33,847 nucleotides of DNA, taken from NCBI GenBank assembly GCA_026993525.1, contig JALWSS010000227.1:1-33847 (forward strand). Direction: 5' to 3'. Below are positions 6,072-14,156 of the stretch, piece by piece. The first letter of the stretch is position 1. Every line of letters begins with the position of its first letter. This stretch comes from Saprospiraceae bacterium (GTDB lineage: Bacteria; Bacteroidota; Bacteroidia; Chitinophagales; Saprospiraceae). The notes beneath the pieces are model-generated. The model ran no database searches. It was not told the DNA's origin and was given only the letters and a program-made list of their open reading frames with translations. Made by a program: the position numbers and the translations under genes.

Positions 6072-6794
6072 TTACTGCTGAATGTAAATCAACAGCCCCA
6101 TCAGGTCTGCTTCGTTTTTTACGTTGAGCTTGTTTTCCTTCATGTAGCGCTTTAGTTTACCCTGGTGGCGACTCAACGCTTTTTCAAGGTCTTTCTTTTT
6201 CCGGACGGGGTACACCACCCCCTCGTGTTCCAGGTATATAAAGTTTTCCTTCACAACTTTTGGTCTCGGATCAACGCCGTTGATAAGCTGAGCCTGGCTC
6301 GGATGCACCAGCCGGGCTTTCATGTAGGTGAGGATGTTGTATTCACCAACCTGGGTCACTTTCATGATGCCCGAATCCAGCCGTTTTCCCCCAACTTTGT
6401 AAAGGTTGGCATTGGTGAAGTACACCGGCTTGTTGTTCACCTGGTCGTATAGTGTGAAGCGGGTAAAACGGTAGGCATCGATGTACTTCTGTTCGCCATC
6501 ATAAATGACTTCCAGGGCTTTTTCTACCAGGTCGAGTTTTACCTGTTCCAGAACGTAGGTTTGGCCGTCAATGTCAACGGTGCCGGTGGTCCAGTAATCA
6601 AAAAGGTAGGGTGTGCCCAAAATGGCATACCTGGCTTTTGTCCTTTTGTTCATCAAATTGGCGAACATGGAACCATACTGGCCGCCACCGGATGAAACGG
6701 ATATCGGAACGTTACCGTTGGCCGGAGCCTGCTGGGCATGGATAACAGCGGCAGAAAAAAACATTGCGCAAGCGAAGAACAAGTGTGATTTCAT
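6072..6794 (-). CDS. Secreted protein of unknown function
   Basis: The protein is 240 aa from the ATG at 6794. I preferred this start to the one 21 bases upstream (6815) because it gives a standard signal peptide, MKSHLFF followed by a hydrophobic core and AVIHA before QQ. The mature protein is basic and probably periplasmic. It contains GGGQYGSMFANLMNKRTKARYAILGTPYLFDYWTTGTV, which reads like a beta-rich start, and a C-terminal DLEKALSRHQGKLKRYMKENKLNVKNEADLM segment that looks helical. Small proteins with this 'KRT.A.Y..LGTPYLFD.W..G.V' opening are, to my memory, common and unnamed in Bacteroidota. No enzyme motif is visible. It is convergent with moaC and divergent from the amino-sugar locus. 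Confidence 0.75.
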   Translation of the reverse strand: MKSHLFFACAMFFSAAVIHAQQAPANGNVPISVSSGGGQYGSMFANLMNKRTKARYAILGTPYLFDYWTTGTVDIDGQTYVLEQVKLDLVEKALEVIYDGEQKYIDAYRFTRFTLYDQVNNKPVYFTNANLYKVGGKRLDSGIMKVTQVGEYNILTYMKARLVHPSQAQLINGVDPRPKVVKENFIYLEHEGVVYPVRKKKDLEKALSRHQGKLKRYMKENKLNVKNEADLMGLLIYIQQ

Positions 6795-7122
6795 GGTAAA
6801 CTGTGTTTGATTCATGAGCTGAACGCCTCACCTGTACGGAAGGCTGCCAACCCCAAAAAAACCTGTTTCCTAAAGGGTTGTAAGTTCGGCAATTTCCATG
6901 AGGAAAGAATCTGACAGGACGGGGATCAGCGGTTCCGTCTGATGAATTGCCAAATTTCTTTTGACTCAAAGCCGTTGAGCGGAATAACCGGCCAGGCCGC
7001 TGTACCGTTTCACATCCCCAAAGTCATTTGTTAGTTTTGCCGGTTCTGCAACGTCCGTTCTCATTGGGCTCGGCTTCAACTTTCCACCCGACAAAAAAGT
7101 GCAGCCCACAACCAGAATTAGC
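6795..7122. other. Divergent intergenic region before the amino-sugar locus
   Basis: These 328 bases separate the secreted protein (minus) from the NagB fusion (plus). They hold a probable promoter for the fusion gene (7008-7039) and a weak long-range inverted repeat, GGCAATT (6888-6894) with AATTGCC (6945-6951). The open frame of the fusion extends to a GTG at 7099, but I place the start at the ATG at 7123. Nothing else was recognised. Confidence 0.5.
7008..7039 (+). promoter_or_regulatory. Promoter of the NagB fusion gene
   Basis: TAGTTTTG at 7032-7039 matches the -7 consensus. TTTC at 7008-7011 is one base from the -33 TTTG and lies at the favoured 20-base spacing. The start of transcription would fall near 7046, giving a leader of about 75 bases to the ATG at 7123. 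Confidence 0.5.
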
Positions 7123-9084
7123 ATGCTGAACACTTCTTCTCCTTCCGGAAAAAGCCCCATCAAATTCCAATTCAAGACCTTTGAAAAACTTCCCGTCAAA
7201 ATCTGGGACGACAGCCGGGCAGCCAGCCTGCATGTGGCAAAGAGCATTGCCCTGGCCATCCGCCAGAAACAACAGGACGGAGAACAAATCGTATTGGGGC
7301 TGGCCACCGGCTCATCGCCCATCAAACTCTACCAGGAACTGGTCAACATGCACCGCAACGAAGGCCTCAGTTTTCAGAATGTCATCACCTTCAACCTGGA
7401 CGAGTACTACCCCATGCCCAAAGAGGCACCCCAGAGCTACTGGCACTTCATGCACGAGCACCTCTTTGACCATGTGGACATCCCTTCGGAAAACATTCAC
7501 ATCCCGGACGGCACCATTCCAATGGAAAAAGTGGCGGAGTACTGCCAGTGGTATGAAAAACAGATTGACCTGGCCGGAGGCATTGACATTCAGGTGCTCG
7601 GCATTGGCAGAACCGGCCACATTGGCTTCAACGAACCGGGCTCCTGGGAAACTTCACTGACCCGGATGGTCAGGCTGGACGGCCTGACCCGGCGCGATGC
7701 CATCAAAGACTTCATTGCAGAAGAAGACGTACCGACCAGGGCCATCACCATGGGCATTGGCAGCATCATGAAAGCCCGCACCATCTACCTGCTGGCCTGG
7801 GGACAGCACAAAGCCGACATCGTTAAAGAAGCGGTGGAAGGGCCGGTCAGCTCTCAGGTGCCTGCTTCTTTTCTTCAGAAGCACCCCAACGTCAGGGTCA
7901 TTCTGGACTGGCCCGCAGCCGAGCGCCTCACCCGCACCACGGCACCCTGGCTTTGCGGAATGGTAAACTGGACAGAAGACCTGGCCTGCCAGGCAGTGGT
8001 CTGGACTGCTCAAAAAACCGGCAAGCCCATCCTCAAACTCACCAACGAAGATTACAACGAACATGGCCTCAGCGAGTTGATGCTGAAAGAAAACGGCGCC
8101 TACGAACTCAATATCAAAATTTTCAACCGGCTGCAACACACCATTACCGGATGGCCGGGAGGCAAAGCCGGCGCTGACGACAGCACCCGCCCCGAACGCG
8201 CCAATCCCGCCCGCAAACGCAGCATCATCTTCTCACCCCACCCCGACGACGACGTGATCTCGATGGGGGGTACCTTCATGCGGCTGGTGGACCAGGAACA
8301 CGATGTGCACGTTGCCTACCAAACCAGTGGCAACATCGCCGTACACGATCACGACGCCCGCCGGTATGTGGAATTTCAGCGGGAGTACATGGCCTCCCAG
8401 GGCATGCTCAGTGAAAACCTGAACAAGCACTACCAGAAAATCCTCGACTTCCTCCACAACAAAGCAAAAGGACAGGCCGACATACCCGAAGTCAGGGCCA
8501 TCAAAGGCCTCATCAGAAGAGGGGAAGCCCGCGCTGCTGCCCGATATTCAGGAATTAAAGACGACGACAACATCCACTTTCTGGACATGCCTTTTTACGA
8601 AACCGGCCACGTTCACAAAGGCGACCTCACCGATGCCGACATTGACCTGGTGGCCAACCTGCTGAAGGCTGTGAAGCCCCACCAGGTTTACGCCGCCGGC
8701 GACCTCGCCGACCCCCATGGCACCCACCGGGTCTGCCTCGAAGCCATCCTGGCTGCCTTCGAAAAACTGAAAGGCGAAACCTGGATGCAAGACTGCTGGC
8801 TGTGGCTGTACCGAGGCGCCTGGCATGAATTCCCCATCCATGAAATTGACATGGCAGTGCCCATGAGCCCCGATCAGGTGGCCCGTAAACAAAAGGCCAT
8901 CTTCATGCACCAGTCGCAAAAAGACCGGCCACCTTTCCCCGGCGAAGACGACAGGGAGTTCTGGCAAAGGGCCAAAGACCGCAACAAGGCCACCGCAGAA
9001 CTCTACCGCCAACTCGGCTTTGCCGAATACGAGGCCATGGAGGCCTTCGCAAGATGGAAGTTTGACTGGCAAAAGCCCCGATAG
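7123..9084 (+). CDS. nagB: Glucosamine-6-phosphate deaminase-like protein fused to a PIG-L/LmbE deacetylase
   Basis: The protein is 653 aa from ATG 7123. Residues from about 15 to 290 form a NagB/glucosamine-6-phosphate isomerase domain: GLATGSSP binds phosphate, FNLDEYY carries Asp93 (the expected enolisation base), and GIGRTGHIGFNEPGS carries His166 and Glu171. Residues from about 365 to 640 are a PIG-L/LmbE N-acetylglucosamine deacetylase-type domain, with the metal motif PHPDDD (His373, Asp375, Asp376) and DPHGTH (His532, His535). Such fusions of about 660 aa are known in Bacteroidota, for example a Bacteroides thetaiotaomicron NagB-like protein. The combination suggests deacetylation of GlcNAc-6-P followed by deamination to fructose-6-P; this is inferred. 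One oddity is that the aspartate of the usual GxDGHIAFNEP motif (Asp141 in E. coli) is Thr164 here. Neighbours encode GlcNAc release and uptake. Confidence 0.88.
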   Translation: MLNTSSPSGKSPIKFQFKTFEKLPVKIWDDSRAASLHVAKSIALAIRQKQQDGEQIVLGLATGSSPIKLYQELVNMHRNEGLSFQNVITFNLDEYYPMPKEAPQSYWHFMHEHLFDHVDIPSENIHIPDGTIPMEKVAEYCQWYEKQIDLAGGIDIQVLGIGRTGHIGFNEPGSWETSLTRMVRLDGLTRRDAIKDFIAEEDVPTRAITMGIGSIMKARTIYLLAWGQHKADIVKEAVEGPVSSQVPASFLQKHPNVRVILDWPAAERLTRTTAPWLCGMVNWTEDLACQAVVWTAQKTGKPILKLTNEDYNEHGLSELMLKENGAYELNIKIFNRLQHTITGWPGGKAGADDSTRPERANPARKRSIIFSPHPDDDVISMGGTFMRLVDQEHDVHVAYQTSGNIAVHDHDARRYVEFQREYMASQGMLSENLNKHYQKILDFLHNKAKGQADIPEVRAIKGLIRRGEARAAARYSGIKDDDNIHFLDMPFYETGHVHKGDLTDADIDLVANLLKAVKPHQVYAAGDLADPHGTHRVCLEAILAAFEKLKGETWMQDCWLWLYRGAWHEFPIHEIDMAVPMSPDQVARKQKAIFMHQSQKDRPPFPGEDDREFWQRAKDRNKATAELYRQLGFAEYEAMEAFARWKFDWQKPR

Positions 9085-9122
9085 CCATCGGGGGAGGAAG
9101 TGAGTCCCGACATTCGTCGGGA
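9076..9122 (+). terminator. Twin hairpins at the end of the NagB fusion gene
   Basis: CCCCGAT-agcc-ATCGGGG (9076-9093) contains the stop codon TAG inside the stem-loop. TCCCGAC-attc-GTCGGGA (9105-9122) follows 11 bases later. Neither has a T-run. They may terminate or stabilise the 3' end of the message. Confidence 0.45.
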
Positions 9123-9157
9123 GAGGAATTGAGGAACTGAGGAACTGAGGAACTGAG
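9123..9157. repeat. 8-bp tandem repeat, four units
   Basis: GAGGAATT is followed by three copies of GAGGAACT and a partial GAG. Read on the other strand this is the same repeat as at 827-856, in the same order relative to the 53-bp element. Confidence 0.8.
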
Positions 9158-9185
9158 CCTGTCCGGCCGGCGCCAGGGGCATAAT

Positions 9186-9238
9186 CCTTTGTGCGGCAAG
9201 TGACGTCTCGCCAGGCTCGACTTAACACTTGCCGGAAC
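9186..9238 (-). repeat. 53-bp palindromic intergenic element, copy B
   Basis: This is the inverted copy of 670-722, differing at two positions. It lies between the tandem array (9123-9157) and the 14-bp palindrome. Together the two copies bracket about 8.4 kb in inverted orientation. Confidence 0.75.
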
Positions 9239-9257
9239 TGGGTGCACTCAGGATTGG

Positions 9258-9291
9258 ACGTTTACTAAACCTTTGGAGGTTTAGTAAACGT
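9258..9291. promoter_or_regulatory. Perfect 14-bp inverted repeat upstream of the hexosaminidase
   Basis: ACGTTTACTAAACC (9258-9271) is perfectly complementary to GGTTTAGTAAACGT (9278-9291) around a 6-base spacer TTTGGA. Unlike the GC-rich hairpins nearby it is AT-rich and symmetric, and contains the half-site GTTTAGTAAAC. It could be an operator for a dimeric regulator of the amino-sugar locus, or a two-way transcription terminator. It lies 136 bases before the hexosaminidase start. Confidence 0.5.
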
Positions 9292-9427
9292 GGTTAACTG
9301 CAAACCACCAAAAACCTCCCGCTAAAACATGGTTTCCTTCGGAAAAACGACTTTTTGCAGAAGACGGAGATGCTGTGCCAATGGCACTGTTTCAAAAAAT
9401 TTTACCTTGTTCGCAAATCTTTAAACC

Positions 9428-11761
9428 ATGAGAGTTACCCTCCTGCCGGTGCTGTTGATTGTCGCCGGCTTTATCGCTTGCCAGCAAATCAATCCTTCTG
9501 AAACCGGCAATGCCTATCCGGTCATTCCCAAACCTCAACAATTGTCGGAACGCCAGGGCCGGTTTACGGTGCCGGCGGAGGTCAGCATTGTTTTTTCCGA
9601 AGAAAATGAAGACCTGCAAAAGGCAGGTACCCACCTCAAAAACCTGCTGGAACGGGCGGGTGTGAACAAGGTCGGGATGGCCTTCGGAAAACCCAAAGAC
9701 GGGGCTTTCAATTTCATCCTCGACAACAGCATTGCCGGAGGCGAAGCATACCAACTCGAAATTGCCAAAGATGGAGTTGCGGTACGTGCCCGGGGCGGGG
9801 CCGGGGCTTTTTATGCGGTGCAGACCCTCCGGCAACTGATGCCCCTGGAAGTGGAACGAGGCCCGGTGGCACAACTCTCCCTGCCCTGTGTGGAAATTGA
9901 AGATGCACCCCGGTTCAGCTACCGGGGCATGCACCTCGATGTGGGGCGGCATTTTTTTCCCGTGGAGTTTGTGAAGAAATACATTGACCTGTTGGCCTTT
10001 CACAAATTCAACCGCTTCCACTGGCACCTGACGGAAGACCAGGGCTGGCGGATCGAGATCAAGAGATACCCCCGCCTGCAGGAGGTGGCTGCCTGCCGCG
10101 ATGAAACCCTCGTAGGGCATTACAACGACCAGCCCCACCAGTACGATGGCAAACGCTACTGCGGCTATTACACCCGGGAAGAAGCCCGTGAGATCGTCCG
10201 CTACGCAAACGAGCGATTCATCACTGTGATTCCGGAAATTGAAATGCCGGGCCATGCCCAGGCGGCCGTGGCTGCCTATCCGGAACTGGGCTGCACCGGC
10301 CAACCCGTGGAGGTAGCCAAACGCTGGGGCATATTTGAAGACGTTTATTGCCCGAACGAGGAAACCTTCGAATTTCTGGAAAATGTGCTGACAGAGGTGA
10401 TGGACATTTTCCCGTCGGAATACATCCACATCGGTGGCGACGAATGCCCCAAAACGCAATGGAAAACCAACCCCACGGCACAGGCCATTATCCAACGGGA
10501 AGGACTGAAAGACGAACACGAACTGCAAAGCTGGTTCATACAACGCATGGAGCGCTTCCTCAACACACACGGGCGAAACATCATCGGTTGGGATGAAATT
10601 CTGGAGGGAGGATTGGCACCCAACGCCACGGTGATGAGCTGGCGGGGCACCGAAGGCGGCATTGCGGCAGCGAAGCAACACCACAACGTGATCATGACCC
10701 CGACCGATTACTGCTATTTCGACTACTACCAGTCGCAAGACCCCGGTGAGCCCCTGGCCATTGGCGGTTATCTGCCCCTGGAGAAGGTGTACAGTTACGA
10801 GCCCATTCCGGAGGCGCTCACCAAAGAAGAAGCCAGATACATTATGGGCGCCCAGGGCAACGTCTGGACGGAGTACATGCTGACCCCGGAACACGTGGAG
10901 TACATGGTGTTCCCCAGGGCCTGCGCCATGGCAGAGGTGACCTGGACTGCACCTGAACGGAAAGATTACAACGACTTTCTTCAGCGGCTCAGTATCCACC
11001 TGGAGCGGCTCAAAGCAATGGGCGTGAACGCCGCCGAAAAGATTTACGATACCCGCATCGAGGCCCTCACCGGCGACGGCACCGGCATCCGCATTGAAAT
11101 GGCGCCAACTATTGCCGGCCTGGAAATCCACTACACCACCGATGGATCGGCACCCACGGCGGAAAGTCCGGTTTACAAAGGGGCATTCCCGTTGGCAGAG
11201 GTGGTGAAGGGCGTCGCTTCCGTAAACATCAGGGCGCAGGCTTTCATGAATGTCGAGGCCAAAGGCAAAGGCAAGTCCCTCGGCATCCGGCTTCACAAGG
11301 CTGCCGGCAAAAAGATCAGCCTGACGGAAGCACCTGCCGCAAAATACAGCGGCAACGGCCCCGGCAGCATCGTCAATGGGGTGTTGGGGCCGGTGGAACG
11401 CTACGGCGGCAGCGAGTGGCTGGGCTTCGATGGCAAAGACCTTGAAGCGGTGATAGACCTGGGCGAAGGCACTGCTGTCAGCAAGGTTTCAACCCGTTTT
11501 TACCACGCCCCGGGGCAGTGGATCTATGCGCCTGTGGAACTGACGGTTGCGGTTTCAGATGACGGCAAAGACTTCCGGCAGGTGGCCGTTTTGCCGGTTG
11601 CCGCAGGCGAAGAAAAATTGATTGCCGTTGAAGTGCCATTTGACACCGTGAAGACCCGCTTTTTAAAAATCACCGCGAAAGGCTTCGGCACAATACCGGA
11701 CGGGGCAGCAGGAGCCGGCCACGAGGCCTGGCTCTTCGCGGATGAGTTGGTGGTGGAGTAA
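9428..11761 (+). CDS. GH20 beta-N-acetylhexosaminidase lipoprotein
   Basis: The protein is 777 aa. A hydrophobic N-terminus ends in A-C-Q-Q with Cys18 as a likely lipid anchor, placing it in the outer membrane or periplasm. Residues from about 30 to 150 are the GH20 N-terminal domain (VIPKPQQL at the start, FYAVQTLRQL at the end). The catalytic barrel begins with FSYRGMHLDVGRHF and continues through FHWHLTEDQGWRIEI and IPEIEMPGHA to HIGGDECPK, where Asp338-Glu339 are the catalytic pair. Residues from about 545 to 620 form a chitobiase C-terminal-type domain (IHYTTDGSAPTAESPVYKG). The last 140 or so residues look like a discoidin (F5/8 type C) sugar-binding domain. The enzyme should remove terminal GlcNAc from chitin oligosaccharides or glycans. 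The NagB fusion lies upstream and a symporter gene downstream. Confidence 0.93.
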   Translation: MRVTLLPVLLIVAGFIACQQINPSETGNAYPVIPKPQQLSERQGRFTVPAEVSIVFSEENEDLQKAGTHLKNLLERAGVNKVGMAFGKPKDGAFNFILDNSIAGGEAYQLEIAKDGVAVRARGGAGAFYAVQTLRQLMPLEVERGPVAQLSLPCVEIEDAPRFSYRGMHLDVGRHFFPVEFVKKYIDLLAFHKFNRFHWHLTEDQGWRIEIKRYPRLQEVAACRDETLVGHYNDQPHQYDGKRYCGYYTREEAREIVRYANERFITVIPEIEMPGHAQAAVAAYPELGCTGQPVEVAKRWGIFEDVYCPNEETFEFLENVLTEVMDIFPSEYIHIGGDECPKTQWKTNPTAQAIIQREGLKDEHELQSWFIQRMERFLNTHGRNIIGWDEILEGGLAPNATVMSWRGTEGGIAAAKQHHNVIMTPTDYCYFDYYQSQDPGEPLAIGGYLPLEKVYSYEPIPEALTKEEARYIMGAQGNVWTEYMLTPEHVEYMVFPRACAMAEVTWTAPERKDYNDFLQRLSIHLERLKAMGVNAAEKIYDTRIEALTGDGTGIRIEMAPTIAGLEIHYTTDGSAPTAESPVYKGAFPLAEVVKGVASVNIRAQAFMNVEAKGKGKSLGIRLHKAAGKKISLTEAPAAKYSGNGPGSIVNGVLGPVERYGGSEWLGFDGKDLEAVIDLGEGTAVSKVSTRFYHAPGQWIYAPVELTVAVSDDGKDFRQVAVLPVAAGEEKLIAVEVPFDTVKTRFLKITAKGFGTIPDGAAGAGHEAWLFADELVVE

Positions 11762-11811
11762 AATTTCGTTTGGCAATTGGTTTTTTGGATGCACTGCGAG
11801 AGGTAGTCTTG

Positions 11812-11851
11812 GATGAGAGGGGTTGAGAGAAGTTGAGAGGGGTTGAGAGGG
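11812..11851. repeat. 10-bp tandem repeat, four units
   Basis: Four consecutive units close to GTTGAGAGGG occupy 11812-11851 (the first reads GATGAGAGGG, the second ends AA). They lie between the hexosaminidase stop and the symporter gene. The unit differs from the GAGGAACT array. No function is evident. Confidence 0.7.
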
Positions 11852-11955
11852 GAGTTCCAATGTCACCCAATAACTGCATTTTCATAAGAGGTTTCAGAGG
11901 CAGGACGCTTTGCACTGACCTTATTTTCTTCGAAAAACAACTTTAAACACGGACT

Positions 11956-13746
11956 ATGCACTTAACTGGATTAGACTGGTCATTCGTAATTGGATTTTTC
12001 GTTTTATCCATTTTCATTGGCGTATTGGCAGCCCGGAAGGCGGGCAAAGGCTATTCGGAATTCTTCCTTTCCGGCCGTACCATGCCCTGGTGGTTGCTGG
12101 GCTTTTCGATGGTGGCCACCACCTTCAGTGCCGACACTCCCAACCTGGTAACCGACATGGTCAGAAAAAACGGTGTGTCCGGCAACTGGCAGTGGTGGGC
12201 CTTCCTGCTCACCGGCATGCTCACCGTTTTTGTCTATGCCAAGTTGTGGCGCAGAAGCGGTGTGGGCACCGACCTGGAATTCTACGAACTCCGGTACAGC
12301 GGCAAGCCGGCCGCTTTTCTCCGGGGTTTCAGGGCGCTGTACCTTGGCGTGCTGTTCAACGTGGTCATCATGGCCACGGTGTCGTTGGCAGCCATCAAGA
12401 TCGGGGGGGTGTTGCTGAATCTTTCACCGGTACAGACCGTCCTCATTGCTTCCGGTGTCACAGTCATATATTCGGCGTTGGGCGGACTGACCGGCGTCAT
12501 CTGGACGGACTTTTTCCAGTTTATCATCGCAATGATCGGAGTGGTGGGTGCTGCCTATGTGGTGGTCAACCTGCCGGAAGTCGGCGGCATGGAAGCCCTG
12601 CTCACCCACCCCAATGTTTCCGGCAAACTCAATTTCCTGCCCGATTTCAACGACATGAATGCCTTGCTGCCCTTCCTCATTCTCCCCCTTGCTGTGCAAT
12701 GGTGGAGTGTGTGGTATCCGGGTGCTGAACCGGGTGGTGGCGGCTACATTGCGCAGCGAATGCTCTCGGCAAAAAACGAAACCCACGCCATCGGTGCCAC
12801 CCTGTTTTTCAATTTTACGCACTATGCACTGCGCCCCTGGCCCTGGATCATCGTGGCGCTGGCCTCACTCGTCGTCTTCCCCGATCTCGACAGCCTGAAA
12901 ACGGCTTTTCCGCACATCAGCGAGAATTTCCTGAAAGACGACCTCGCCTACCCGGCCATGCTGACCTACCTGCCTCCCGGCTTGCTGGGGCTGGTGGTTG
13001 CGTCGTTGATAGCCGCGTACATGTCCACCATCTCCACCCACCTGAACTGGGGCTCCAGCTACGTGGTCAACGATTTTTACAAGCGCTTCCTCAAACCCGA
13101 AGCCAGCGACCGGGAACTGGTTTTGGCCGGTCGCATCTCCACCGTTTTGCTGATGGCACTTTCAGCCTATGTTGCCCTGAAAATGGAAAGTGCCCTGGAA
13201 TCTTTCGAGATCATTCTCCAGATCGGTGCCGGCACGGGGCTGATCTTCATCCTGCGCTGGTTCTGGTGGCGCATCAACGCCTGGAGCGAAATTGCCGCCA
13301 TGGTGATCAGCTTCGCCGTGGCGCTGGTATTCAAAAAATGGGGTGATGAGATTCCTTCGCACATCCAACTCATCTCTGGCGTGGCCATCACCACAGTAGG
13401 TTGGATAGCCGTGACCTACCTGACCACGCCTACCGACAAAGGCACCCTGCTCAGCTTTTACAAGTTGATCAAACCACACCCGGCTGGCTGGCGCCCGGTG
13501 CTGAACCCGGCCATTGCCGAAGGAAAAATTGATGAAAAAGAAATTGAACCCGGCAAGTTGCCCCTCGAGATTCTTTGCATGGTAGCCGGCTGTTTCCTCG
13601 TCTATGGCTCCCTTTTCGGAATAGGGTTCCTCGTGTACGGCATGGCCGGCAAAGCCATGATCGGTTTTGCCGTAGCGGCTGTCGCCGCAATGGTGTTGTG
13701 GCGTTCCTGGAGCCAGGTGAAGGGCAGAGAAGGAATTACAGCCTGA
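11956..13746 (+). CDS. Sodium:solute symporter (SSS family), probable sugar transporter
   Basis: The 596-aa integral inner-membrane protein has about 13-15 hydrophobic helices. The N-terminus reads LDWSFVIGFFVLSIFIGVLAARKAGKGYSEFFLSGRTMPWW, and the 'S.EFFL.GR..PWWL.G.S..AT.FS.DTP' segment is the SSS signature seen in Bacteroidota members of the group. Other family marks are YSALGGLTGVIWTDFFQF near 175-195 and LLGLVVASLIAAYMSTISTHLNWGSSYVVNDFYKRF near 345-380. A roughly 40-residue hydrophilic loop (about 500-540) precedes the last helices. Substrate cannot be read from sequence; its place after a hexosaminidase and a NagB fusion suggests N-acetylglucosamine or a chitin-derived sugar. The gene starts 194 bases after the hexosaminidase stop and ends 5 bases before the stop of a convergent regulator. 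Confidence 0.9.
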   Translation: MHLTGLDWSFVIGFFVLSIFIGVLAARKAGKGYSEFFLSGRTMPWWLLGFSMVATTFSADTPNLVTDMVRKNGVSGNWQWWAFLLTGMLTVFVYAKLWRRSGVGTDLEFYELRYSGKPAAFLRGFRALYLGVLFNVVIMATVSLAAIKIGGVLLNLSPVQTVLIASGVTVIYSALGGLTGVIWTDFFQFIIAMIGVVGAAYVVVNLPEVGGMEALLTHPNVSGKLNFLPDFNDMNALLPFLILPLAVQWWSVWYPGAEPGGGGYIAQRMLSAKNETHAIGATLFFNFTHYALRPWPWIIVALASLVVFPDLDSLKTAFPHISENFLKDDLAYPAMLTYLPPGLLGLVVASLIAAYMSTISTHLNWGSSYVVNDFYKRFLKPEASDRELVLAGRISTVLLMALSAYVALKMESALESFEIILQIGAGTGLIFILRWFWWRINAWSEIAAMVISFAVALVFKKWGDEIPSHIQLISGVAITTVGWIAVTYLTTPTDKGTLLSFYKLIKPHPAGWRPVLNPAIAEGKIDEKEIEPGKLPLEILCMVAGCFLVYGSLFGIGFLVYGMAGKAMIGFAVAAVAAMVLWRSWSQVKGREGITA

Positions 13747-13751
13747 CGGGC

Positions 13752-14156
13752 TCATGCAAAGTGCATGGCCAGCTTGAGCAGTTCCACGGTGTTTGACACT
13801 TCCAGCTTGCGCTGAATGTTTTTGCGGTGGGTATCAATGGTGAGTTTGCTGATGCCCAGCTTTTCAGCAATCTGACGGGAGGTCAGGCCTTTGCTGATGA
13901 GTTTCAGCACCTGCCGCTCCCGGCGGGTCAGGCGTTCAAACCTTTCCCTTCTGGCGTTTTGCTGATCCAGGGCCTTGCCGGCCAGTTGGCGGGAGTGGTT
14001 GGCAGCATCCAAAAGCTGGGCGGCATCCAATGCCCTGCGCATTTCCTGAATGATGCGTTGGTGAAGTGTGAGCTGCTCCTGGAGGTTTTGATTTTGGCGA
14101 CGCAAATGCAAAATCTCGCTCCTCAATTTTTCAGCGTTGTTGGGCAAATTTGCCAT
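13752..14156 (-). CDS. Small LuxR-type regulator with coiled-coil N-terminus
   Basis: The protein is 134 aa. Residues 5 to about 45 form a likely coiled coil (EKLRSEILHLRRQNQNLQEQL), which could mediate dimerisation. The C-terminal 60 residues are a LuxR/GerE helix-turn-helix: LTRRERQVLKLISKGLTSRQIAEKLGISKLTIDTHRKNIQRKLEV. There is no receiver domain, so it is not a phosphorylated response regulator. The HTH resembles that of the next plus-strand gene (RKN-RKL and EL-K-A positions shared), suggesting the two regulators are paralogous in their output domain. They are transcribed divergently from a roughly 400-base gap. The gene is convergent and almost abutting with the symporter gene. The target is unknown. 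Confidence 0.88.
   Translation of the reverse strand: MANLPNNAEKLRSEILHLRRQNQNLQEQLTLHQRIIQEMRRALDAAQLLDAANHSRQLAGKALDQQNARRERFERLTRRERQVLKLISKGLTSRQIAEKLGISKLTIDTHRKNIQRKLEVSNTVELLKLAMHFA

Larger units (their letters stand above)
9085..9427. other. Intergenic repeats and palindrome before the hexosaminidase
   Basis: These 343 bases hold the second hairpin of the pair above, an 8-bp tandem array (9123-9157), the inverted copy of the 53-bp element (9186-9238) and a perfect 14-bp palindrome (9258-9291). A weak -7-like TACCTTGT lies at 9403-9410, about 18 bases before the hexosaminidase ATG. No gene was recognised. Confidence 0.55.

Noticed and set aside
9392-11296. 634-codon open frame antisense to the hexosaminidase gene
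   Set aside because: The plus strand encodes a complete GH20 enzyme with all motifs. The antisense frame is open because of GC-rich third positions and its product resembles nothing.
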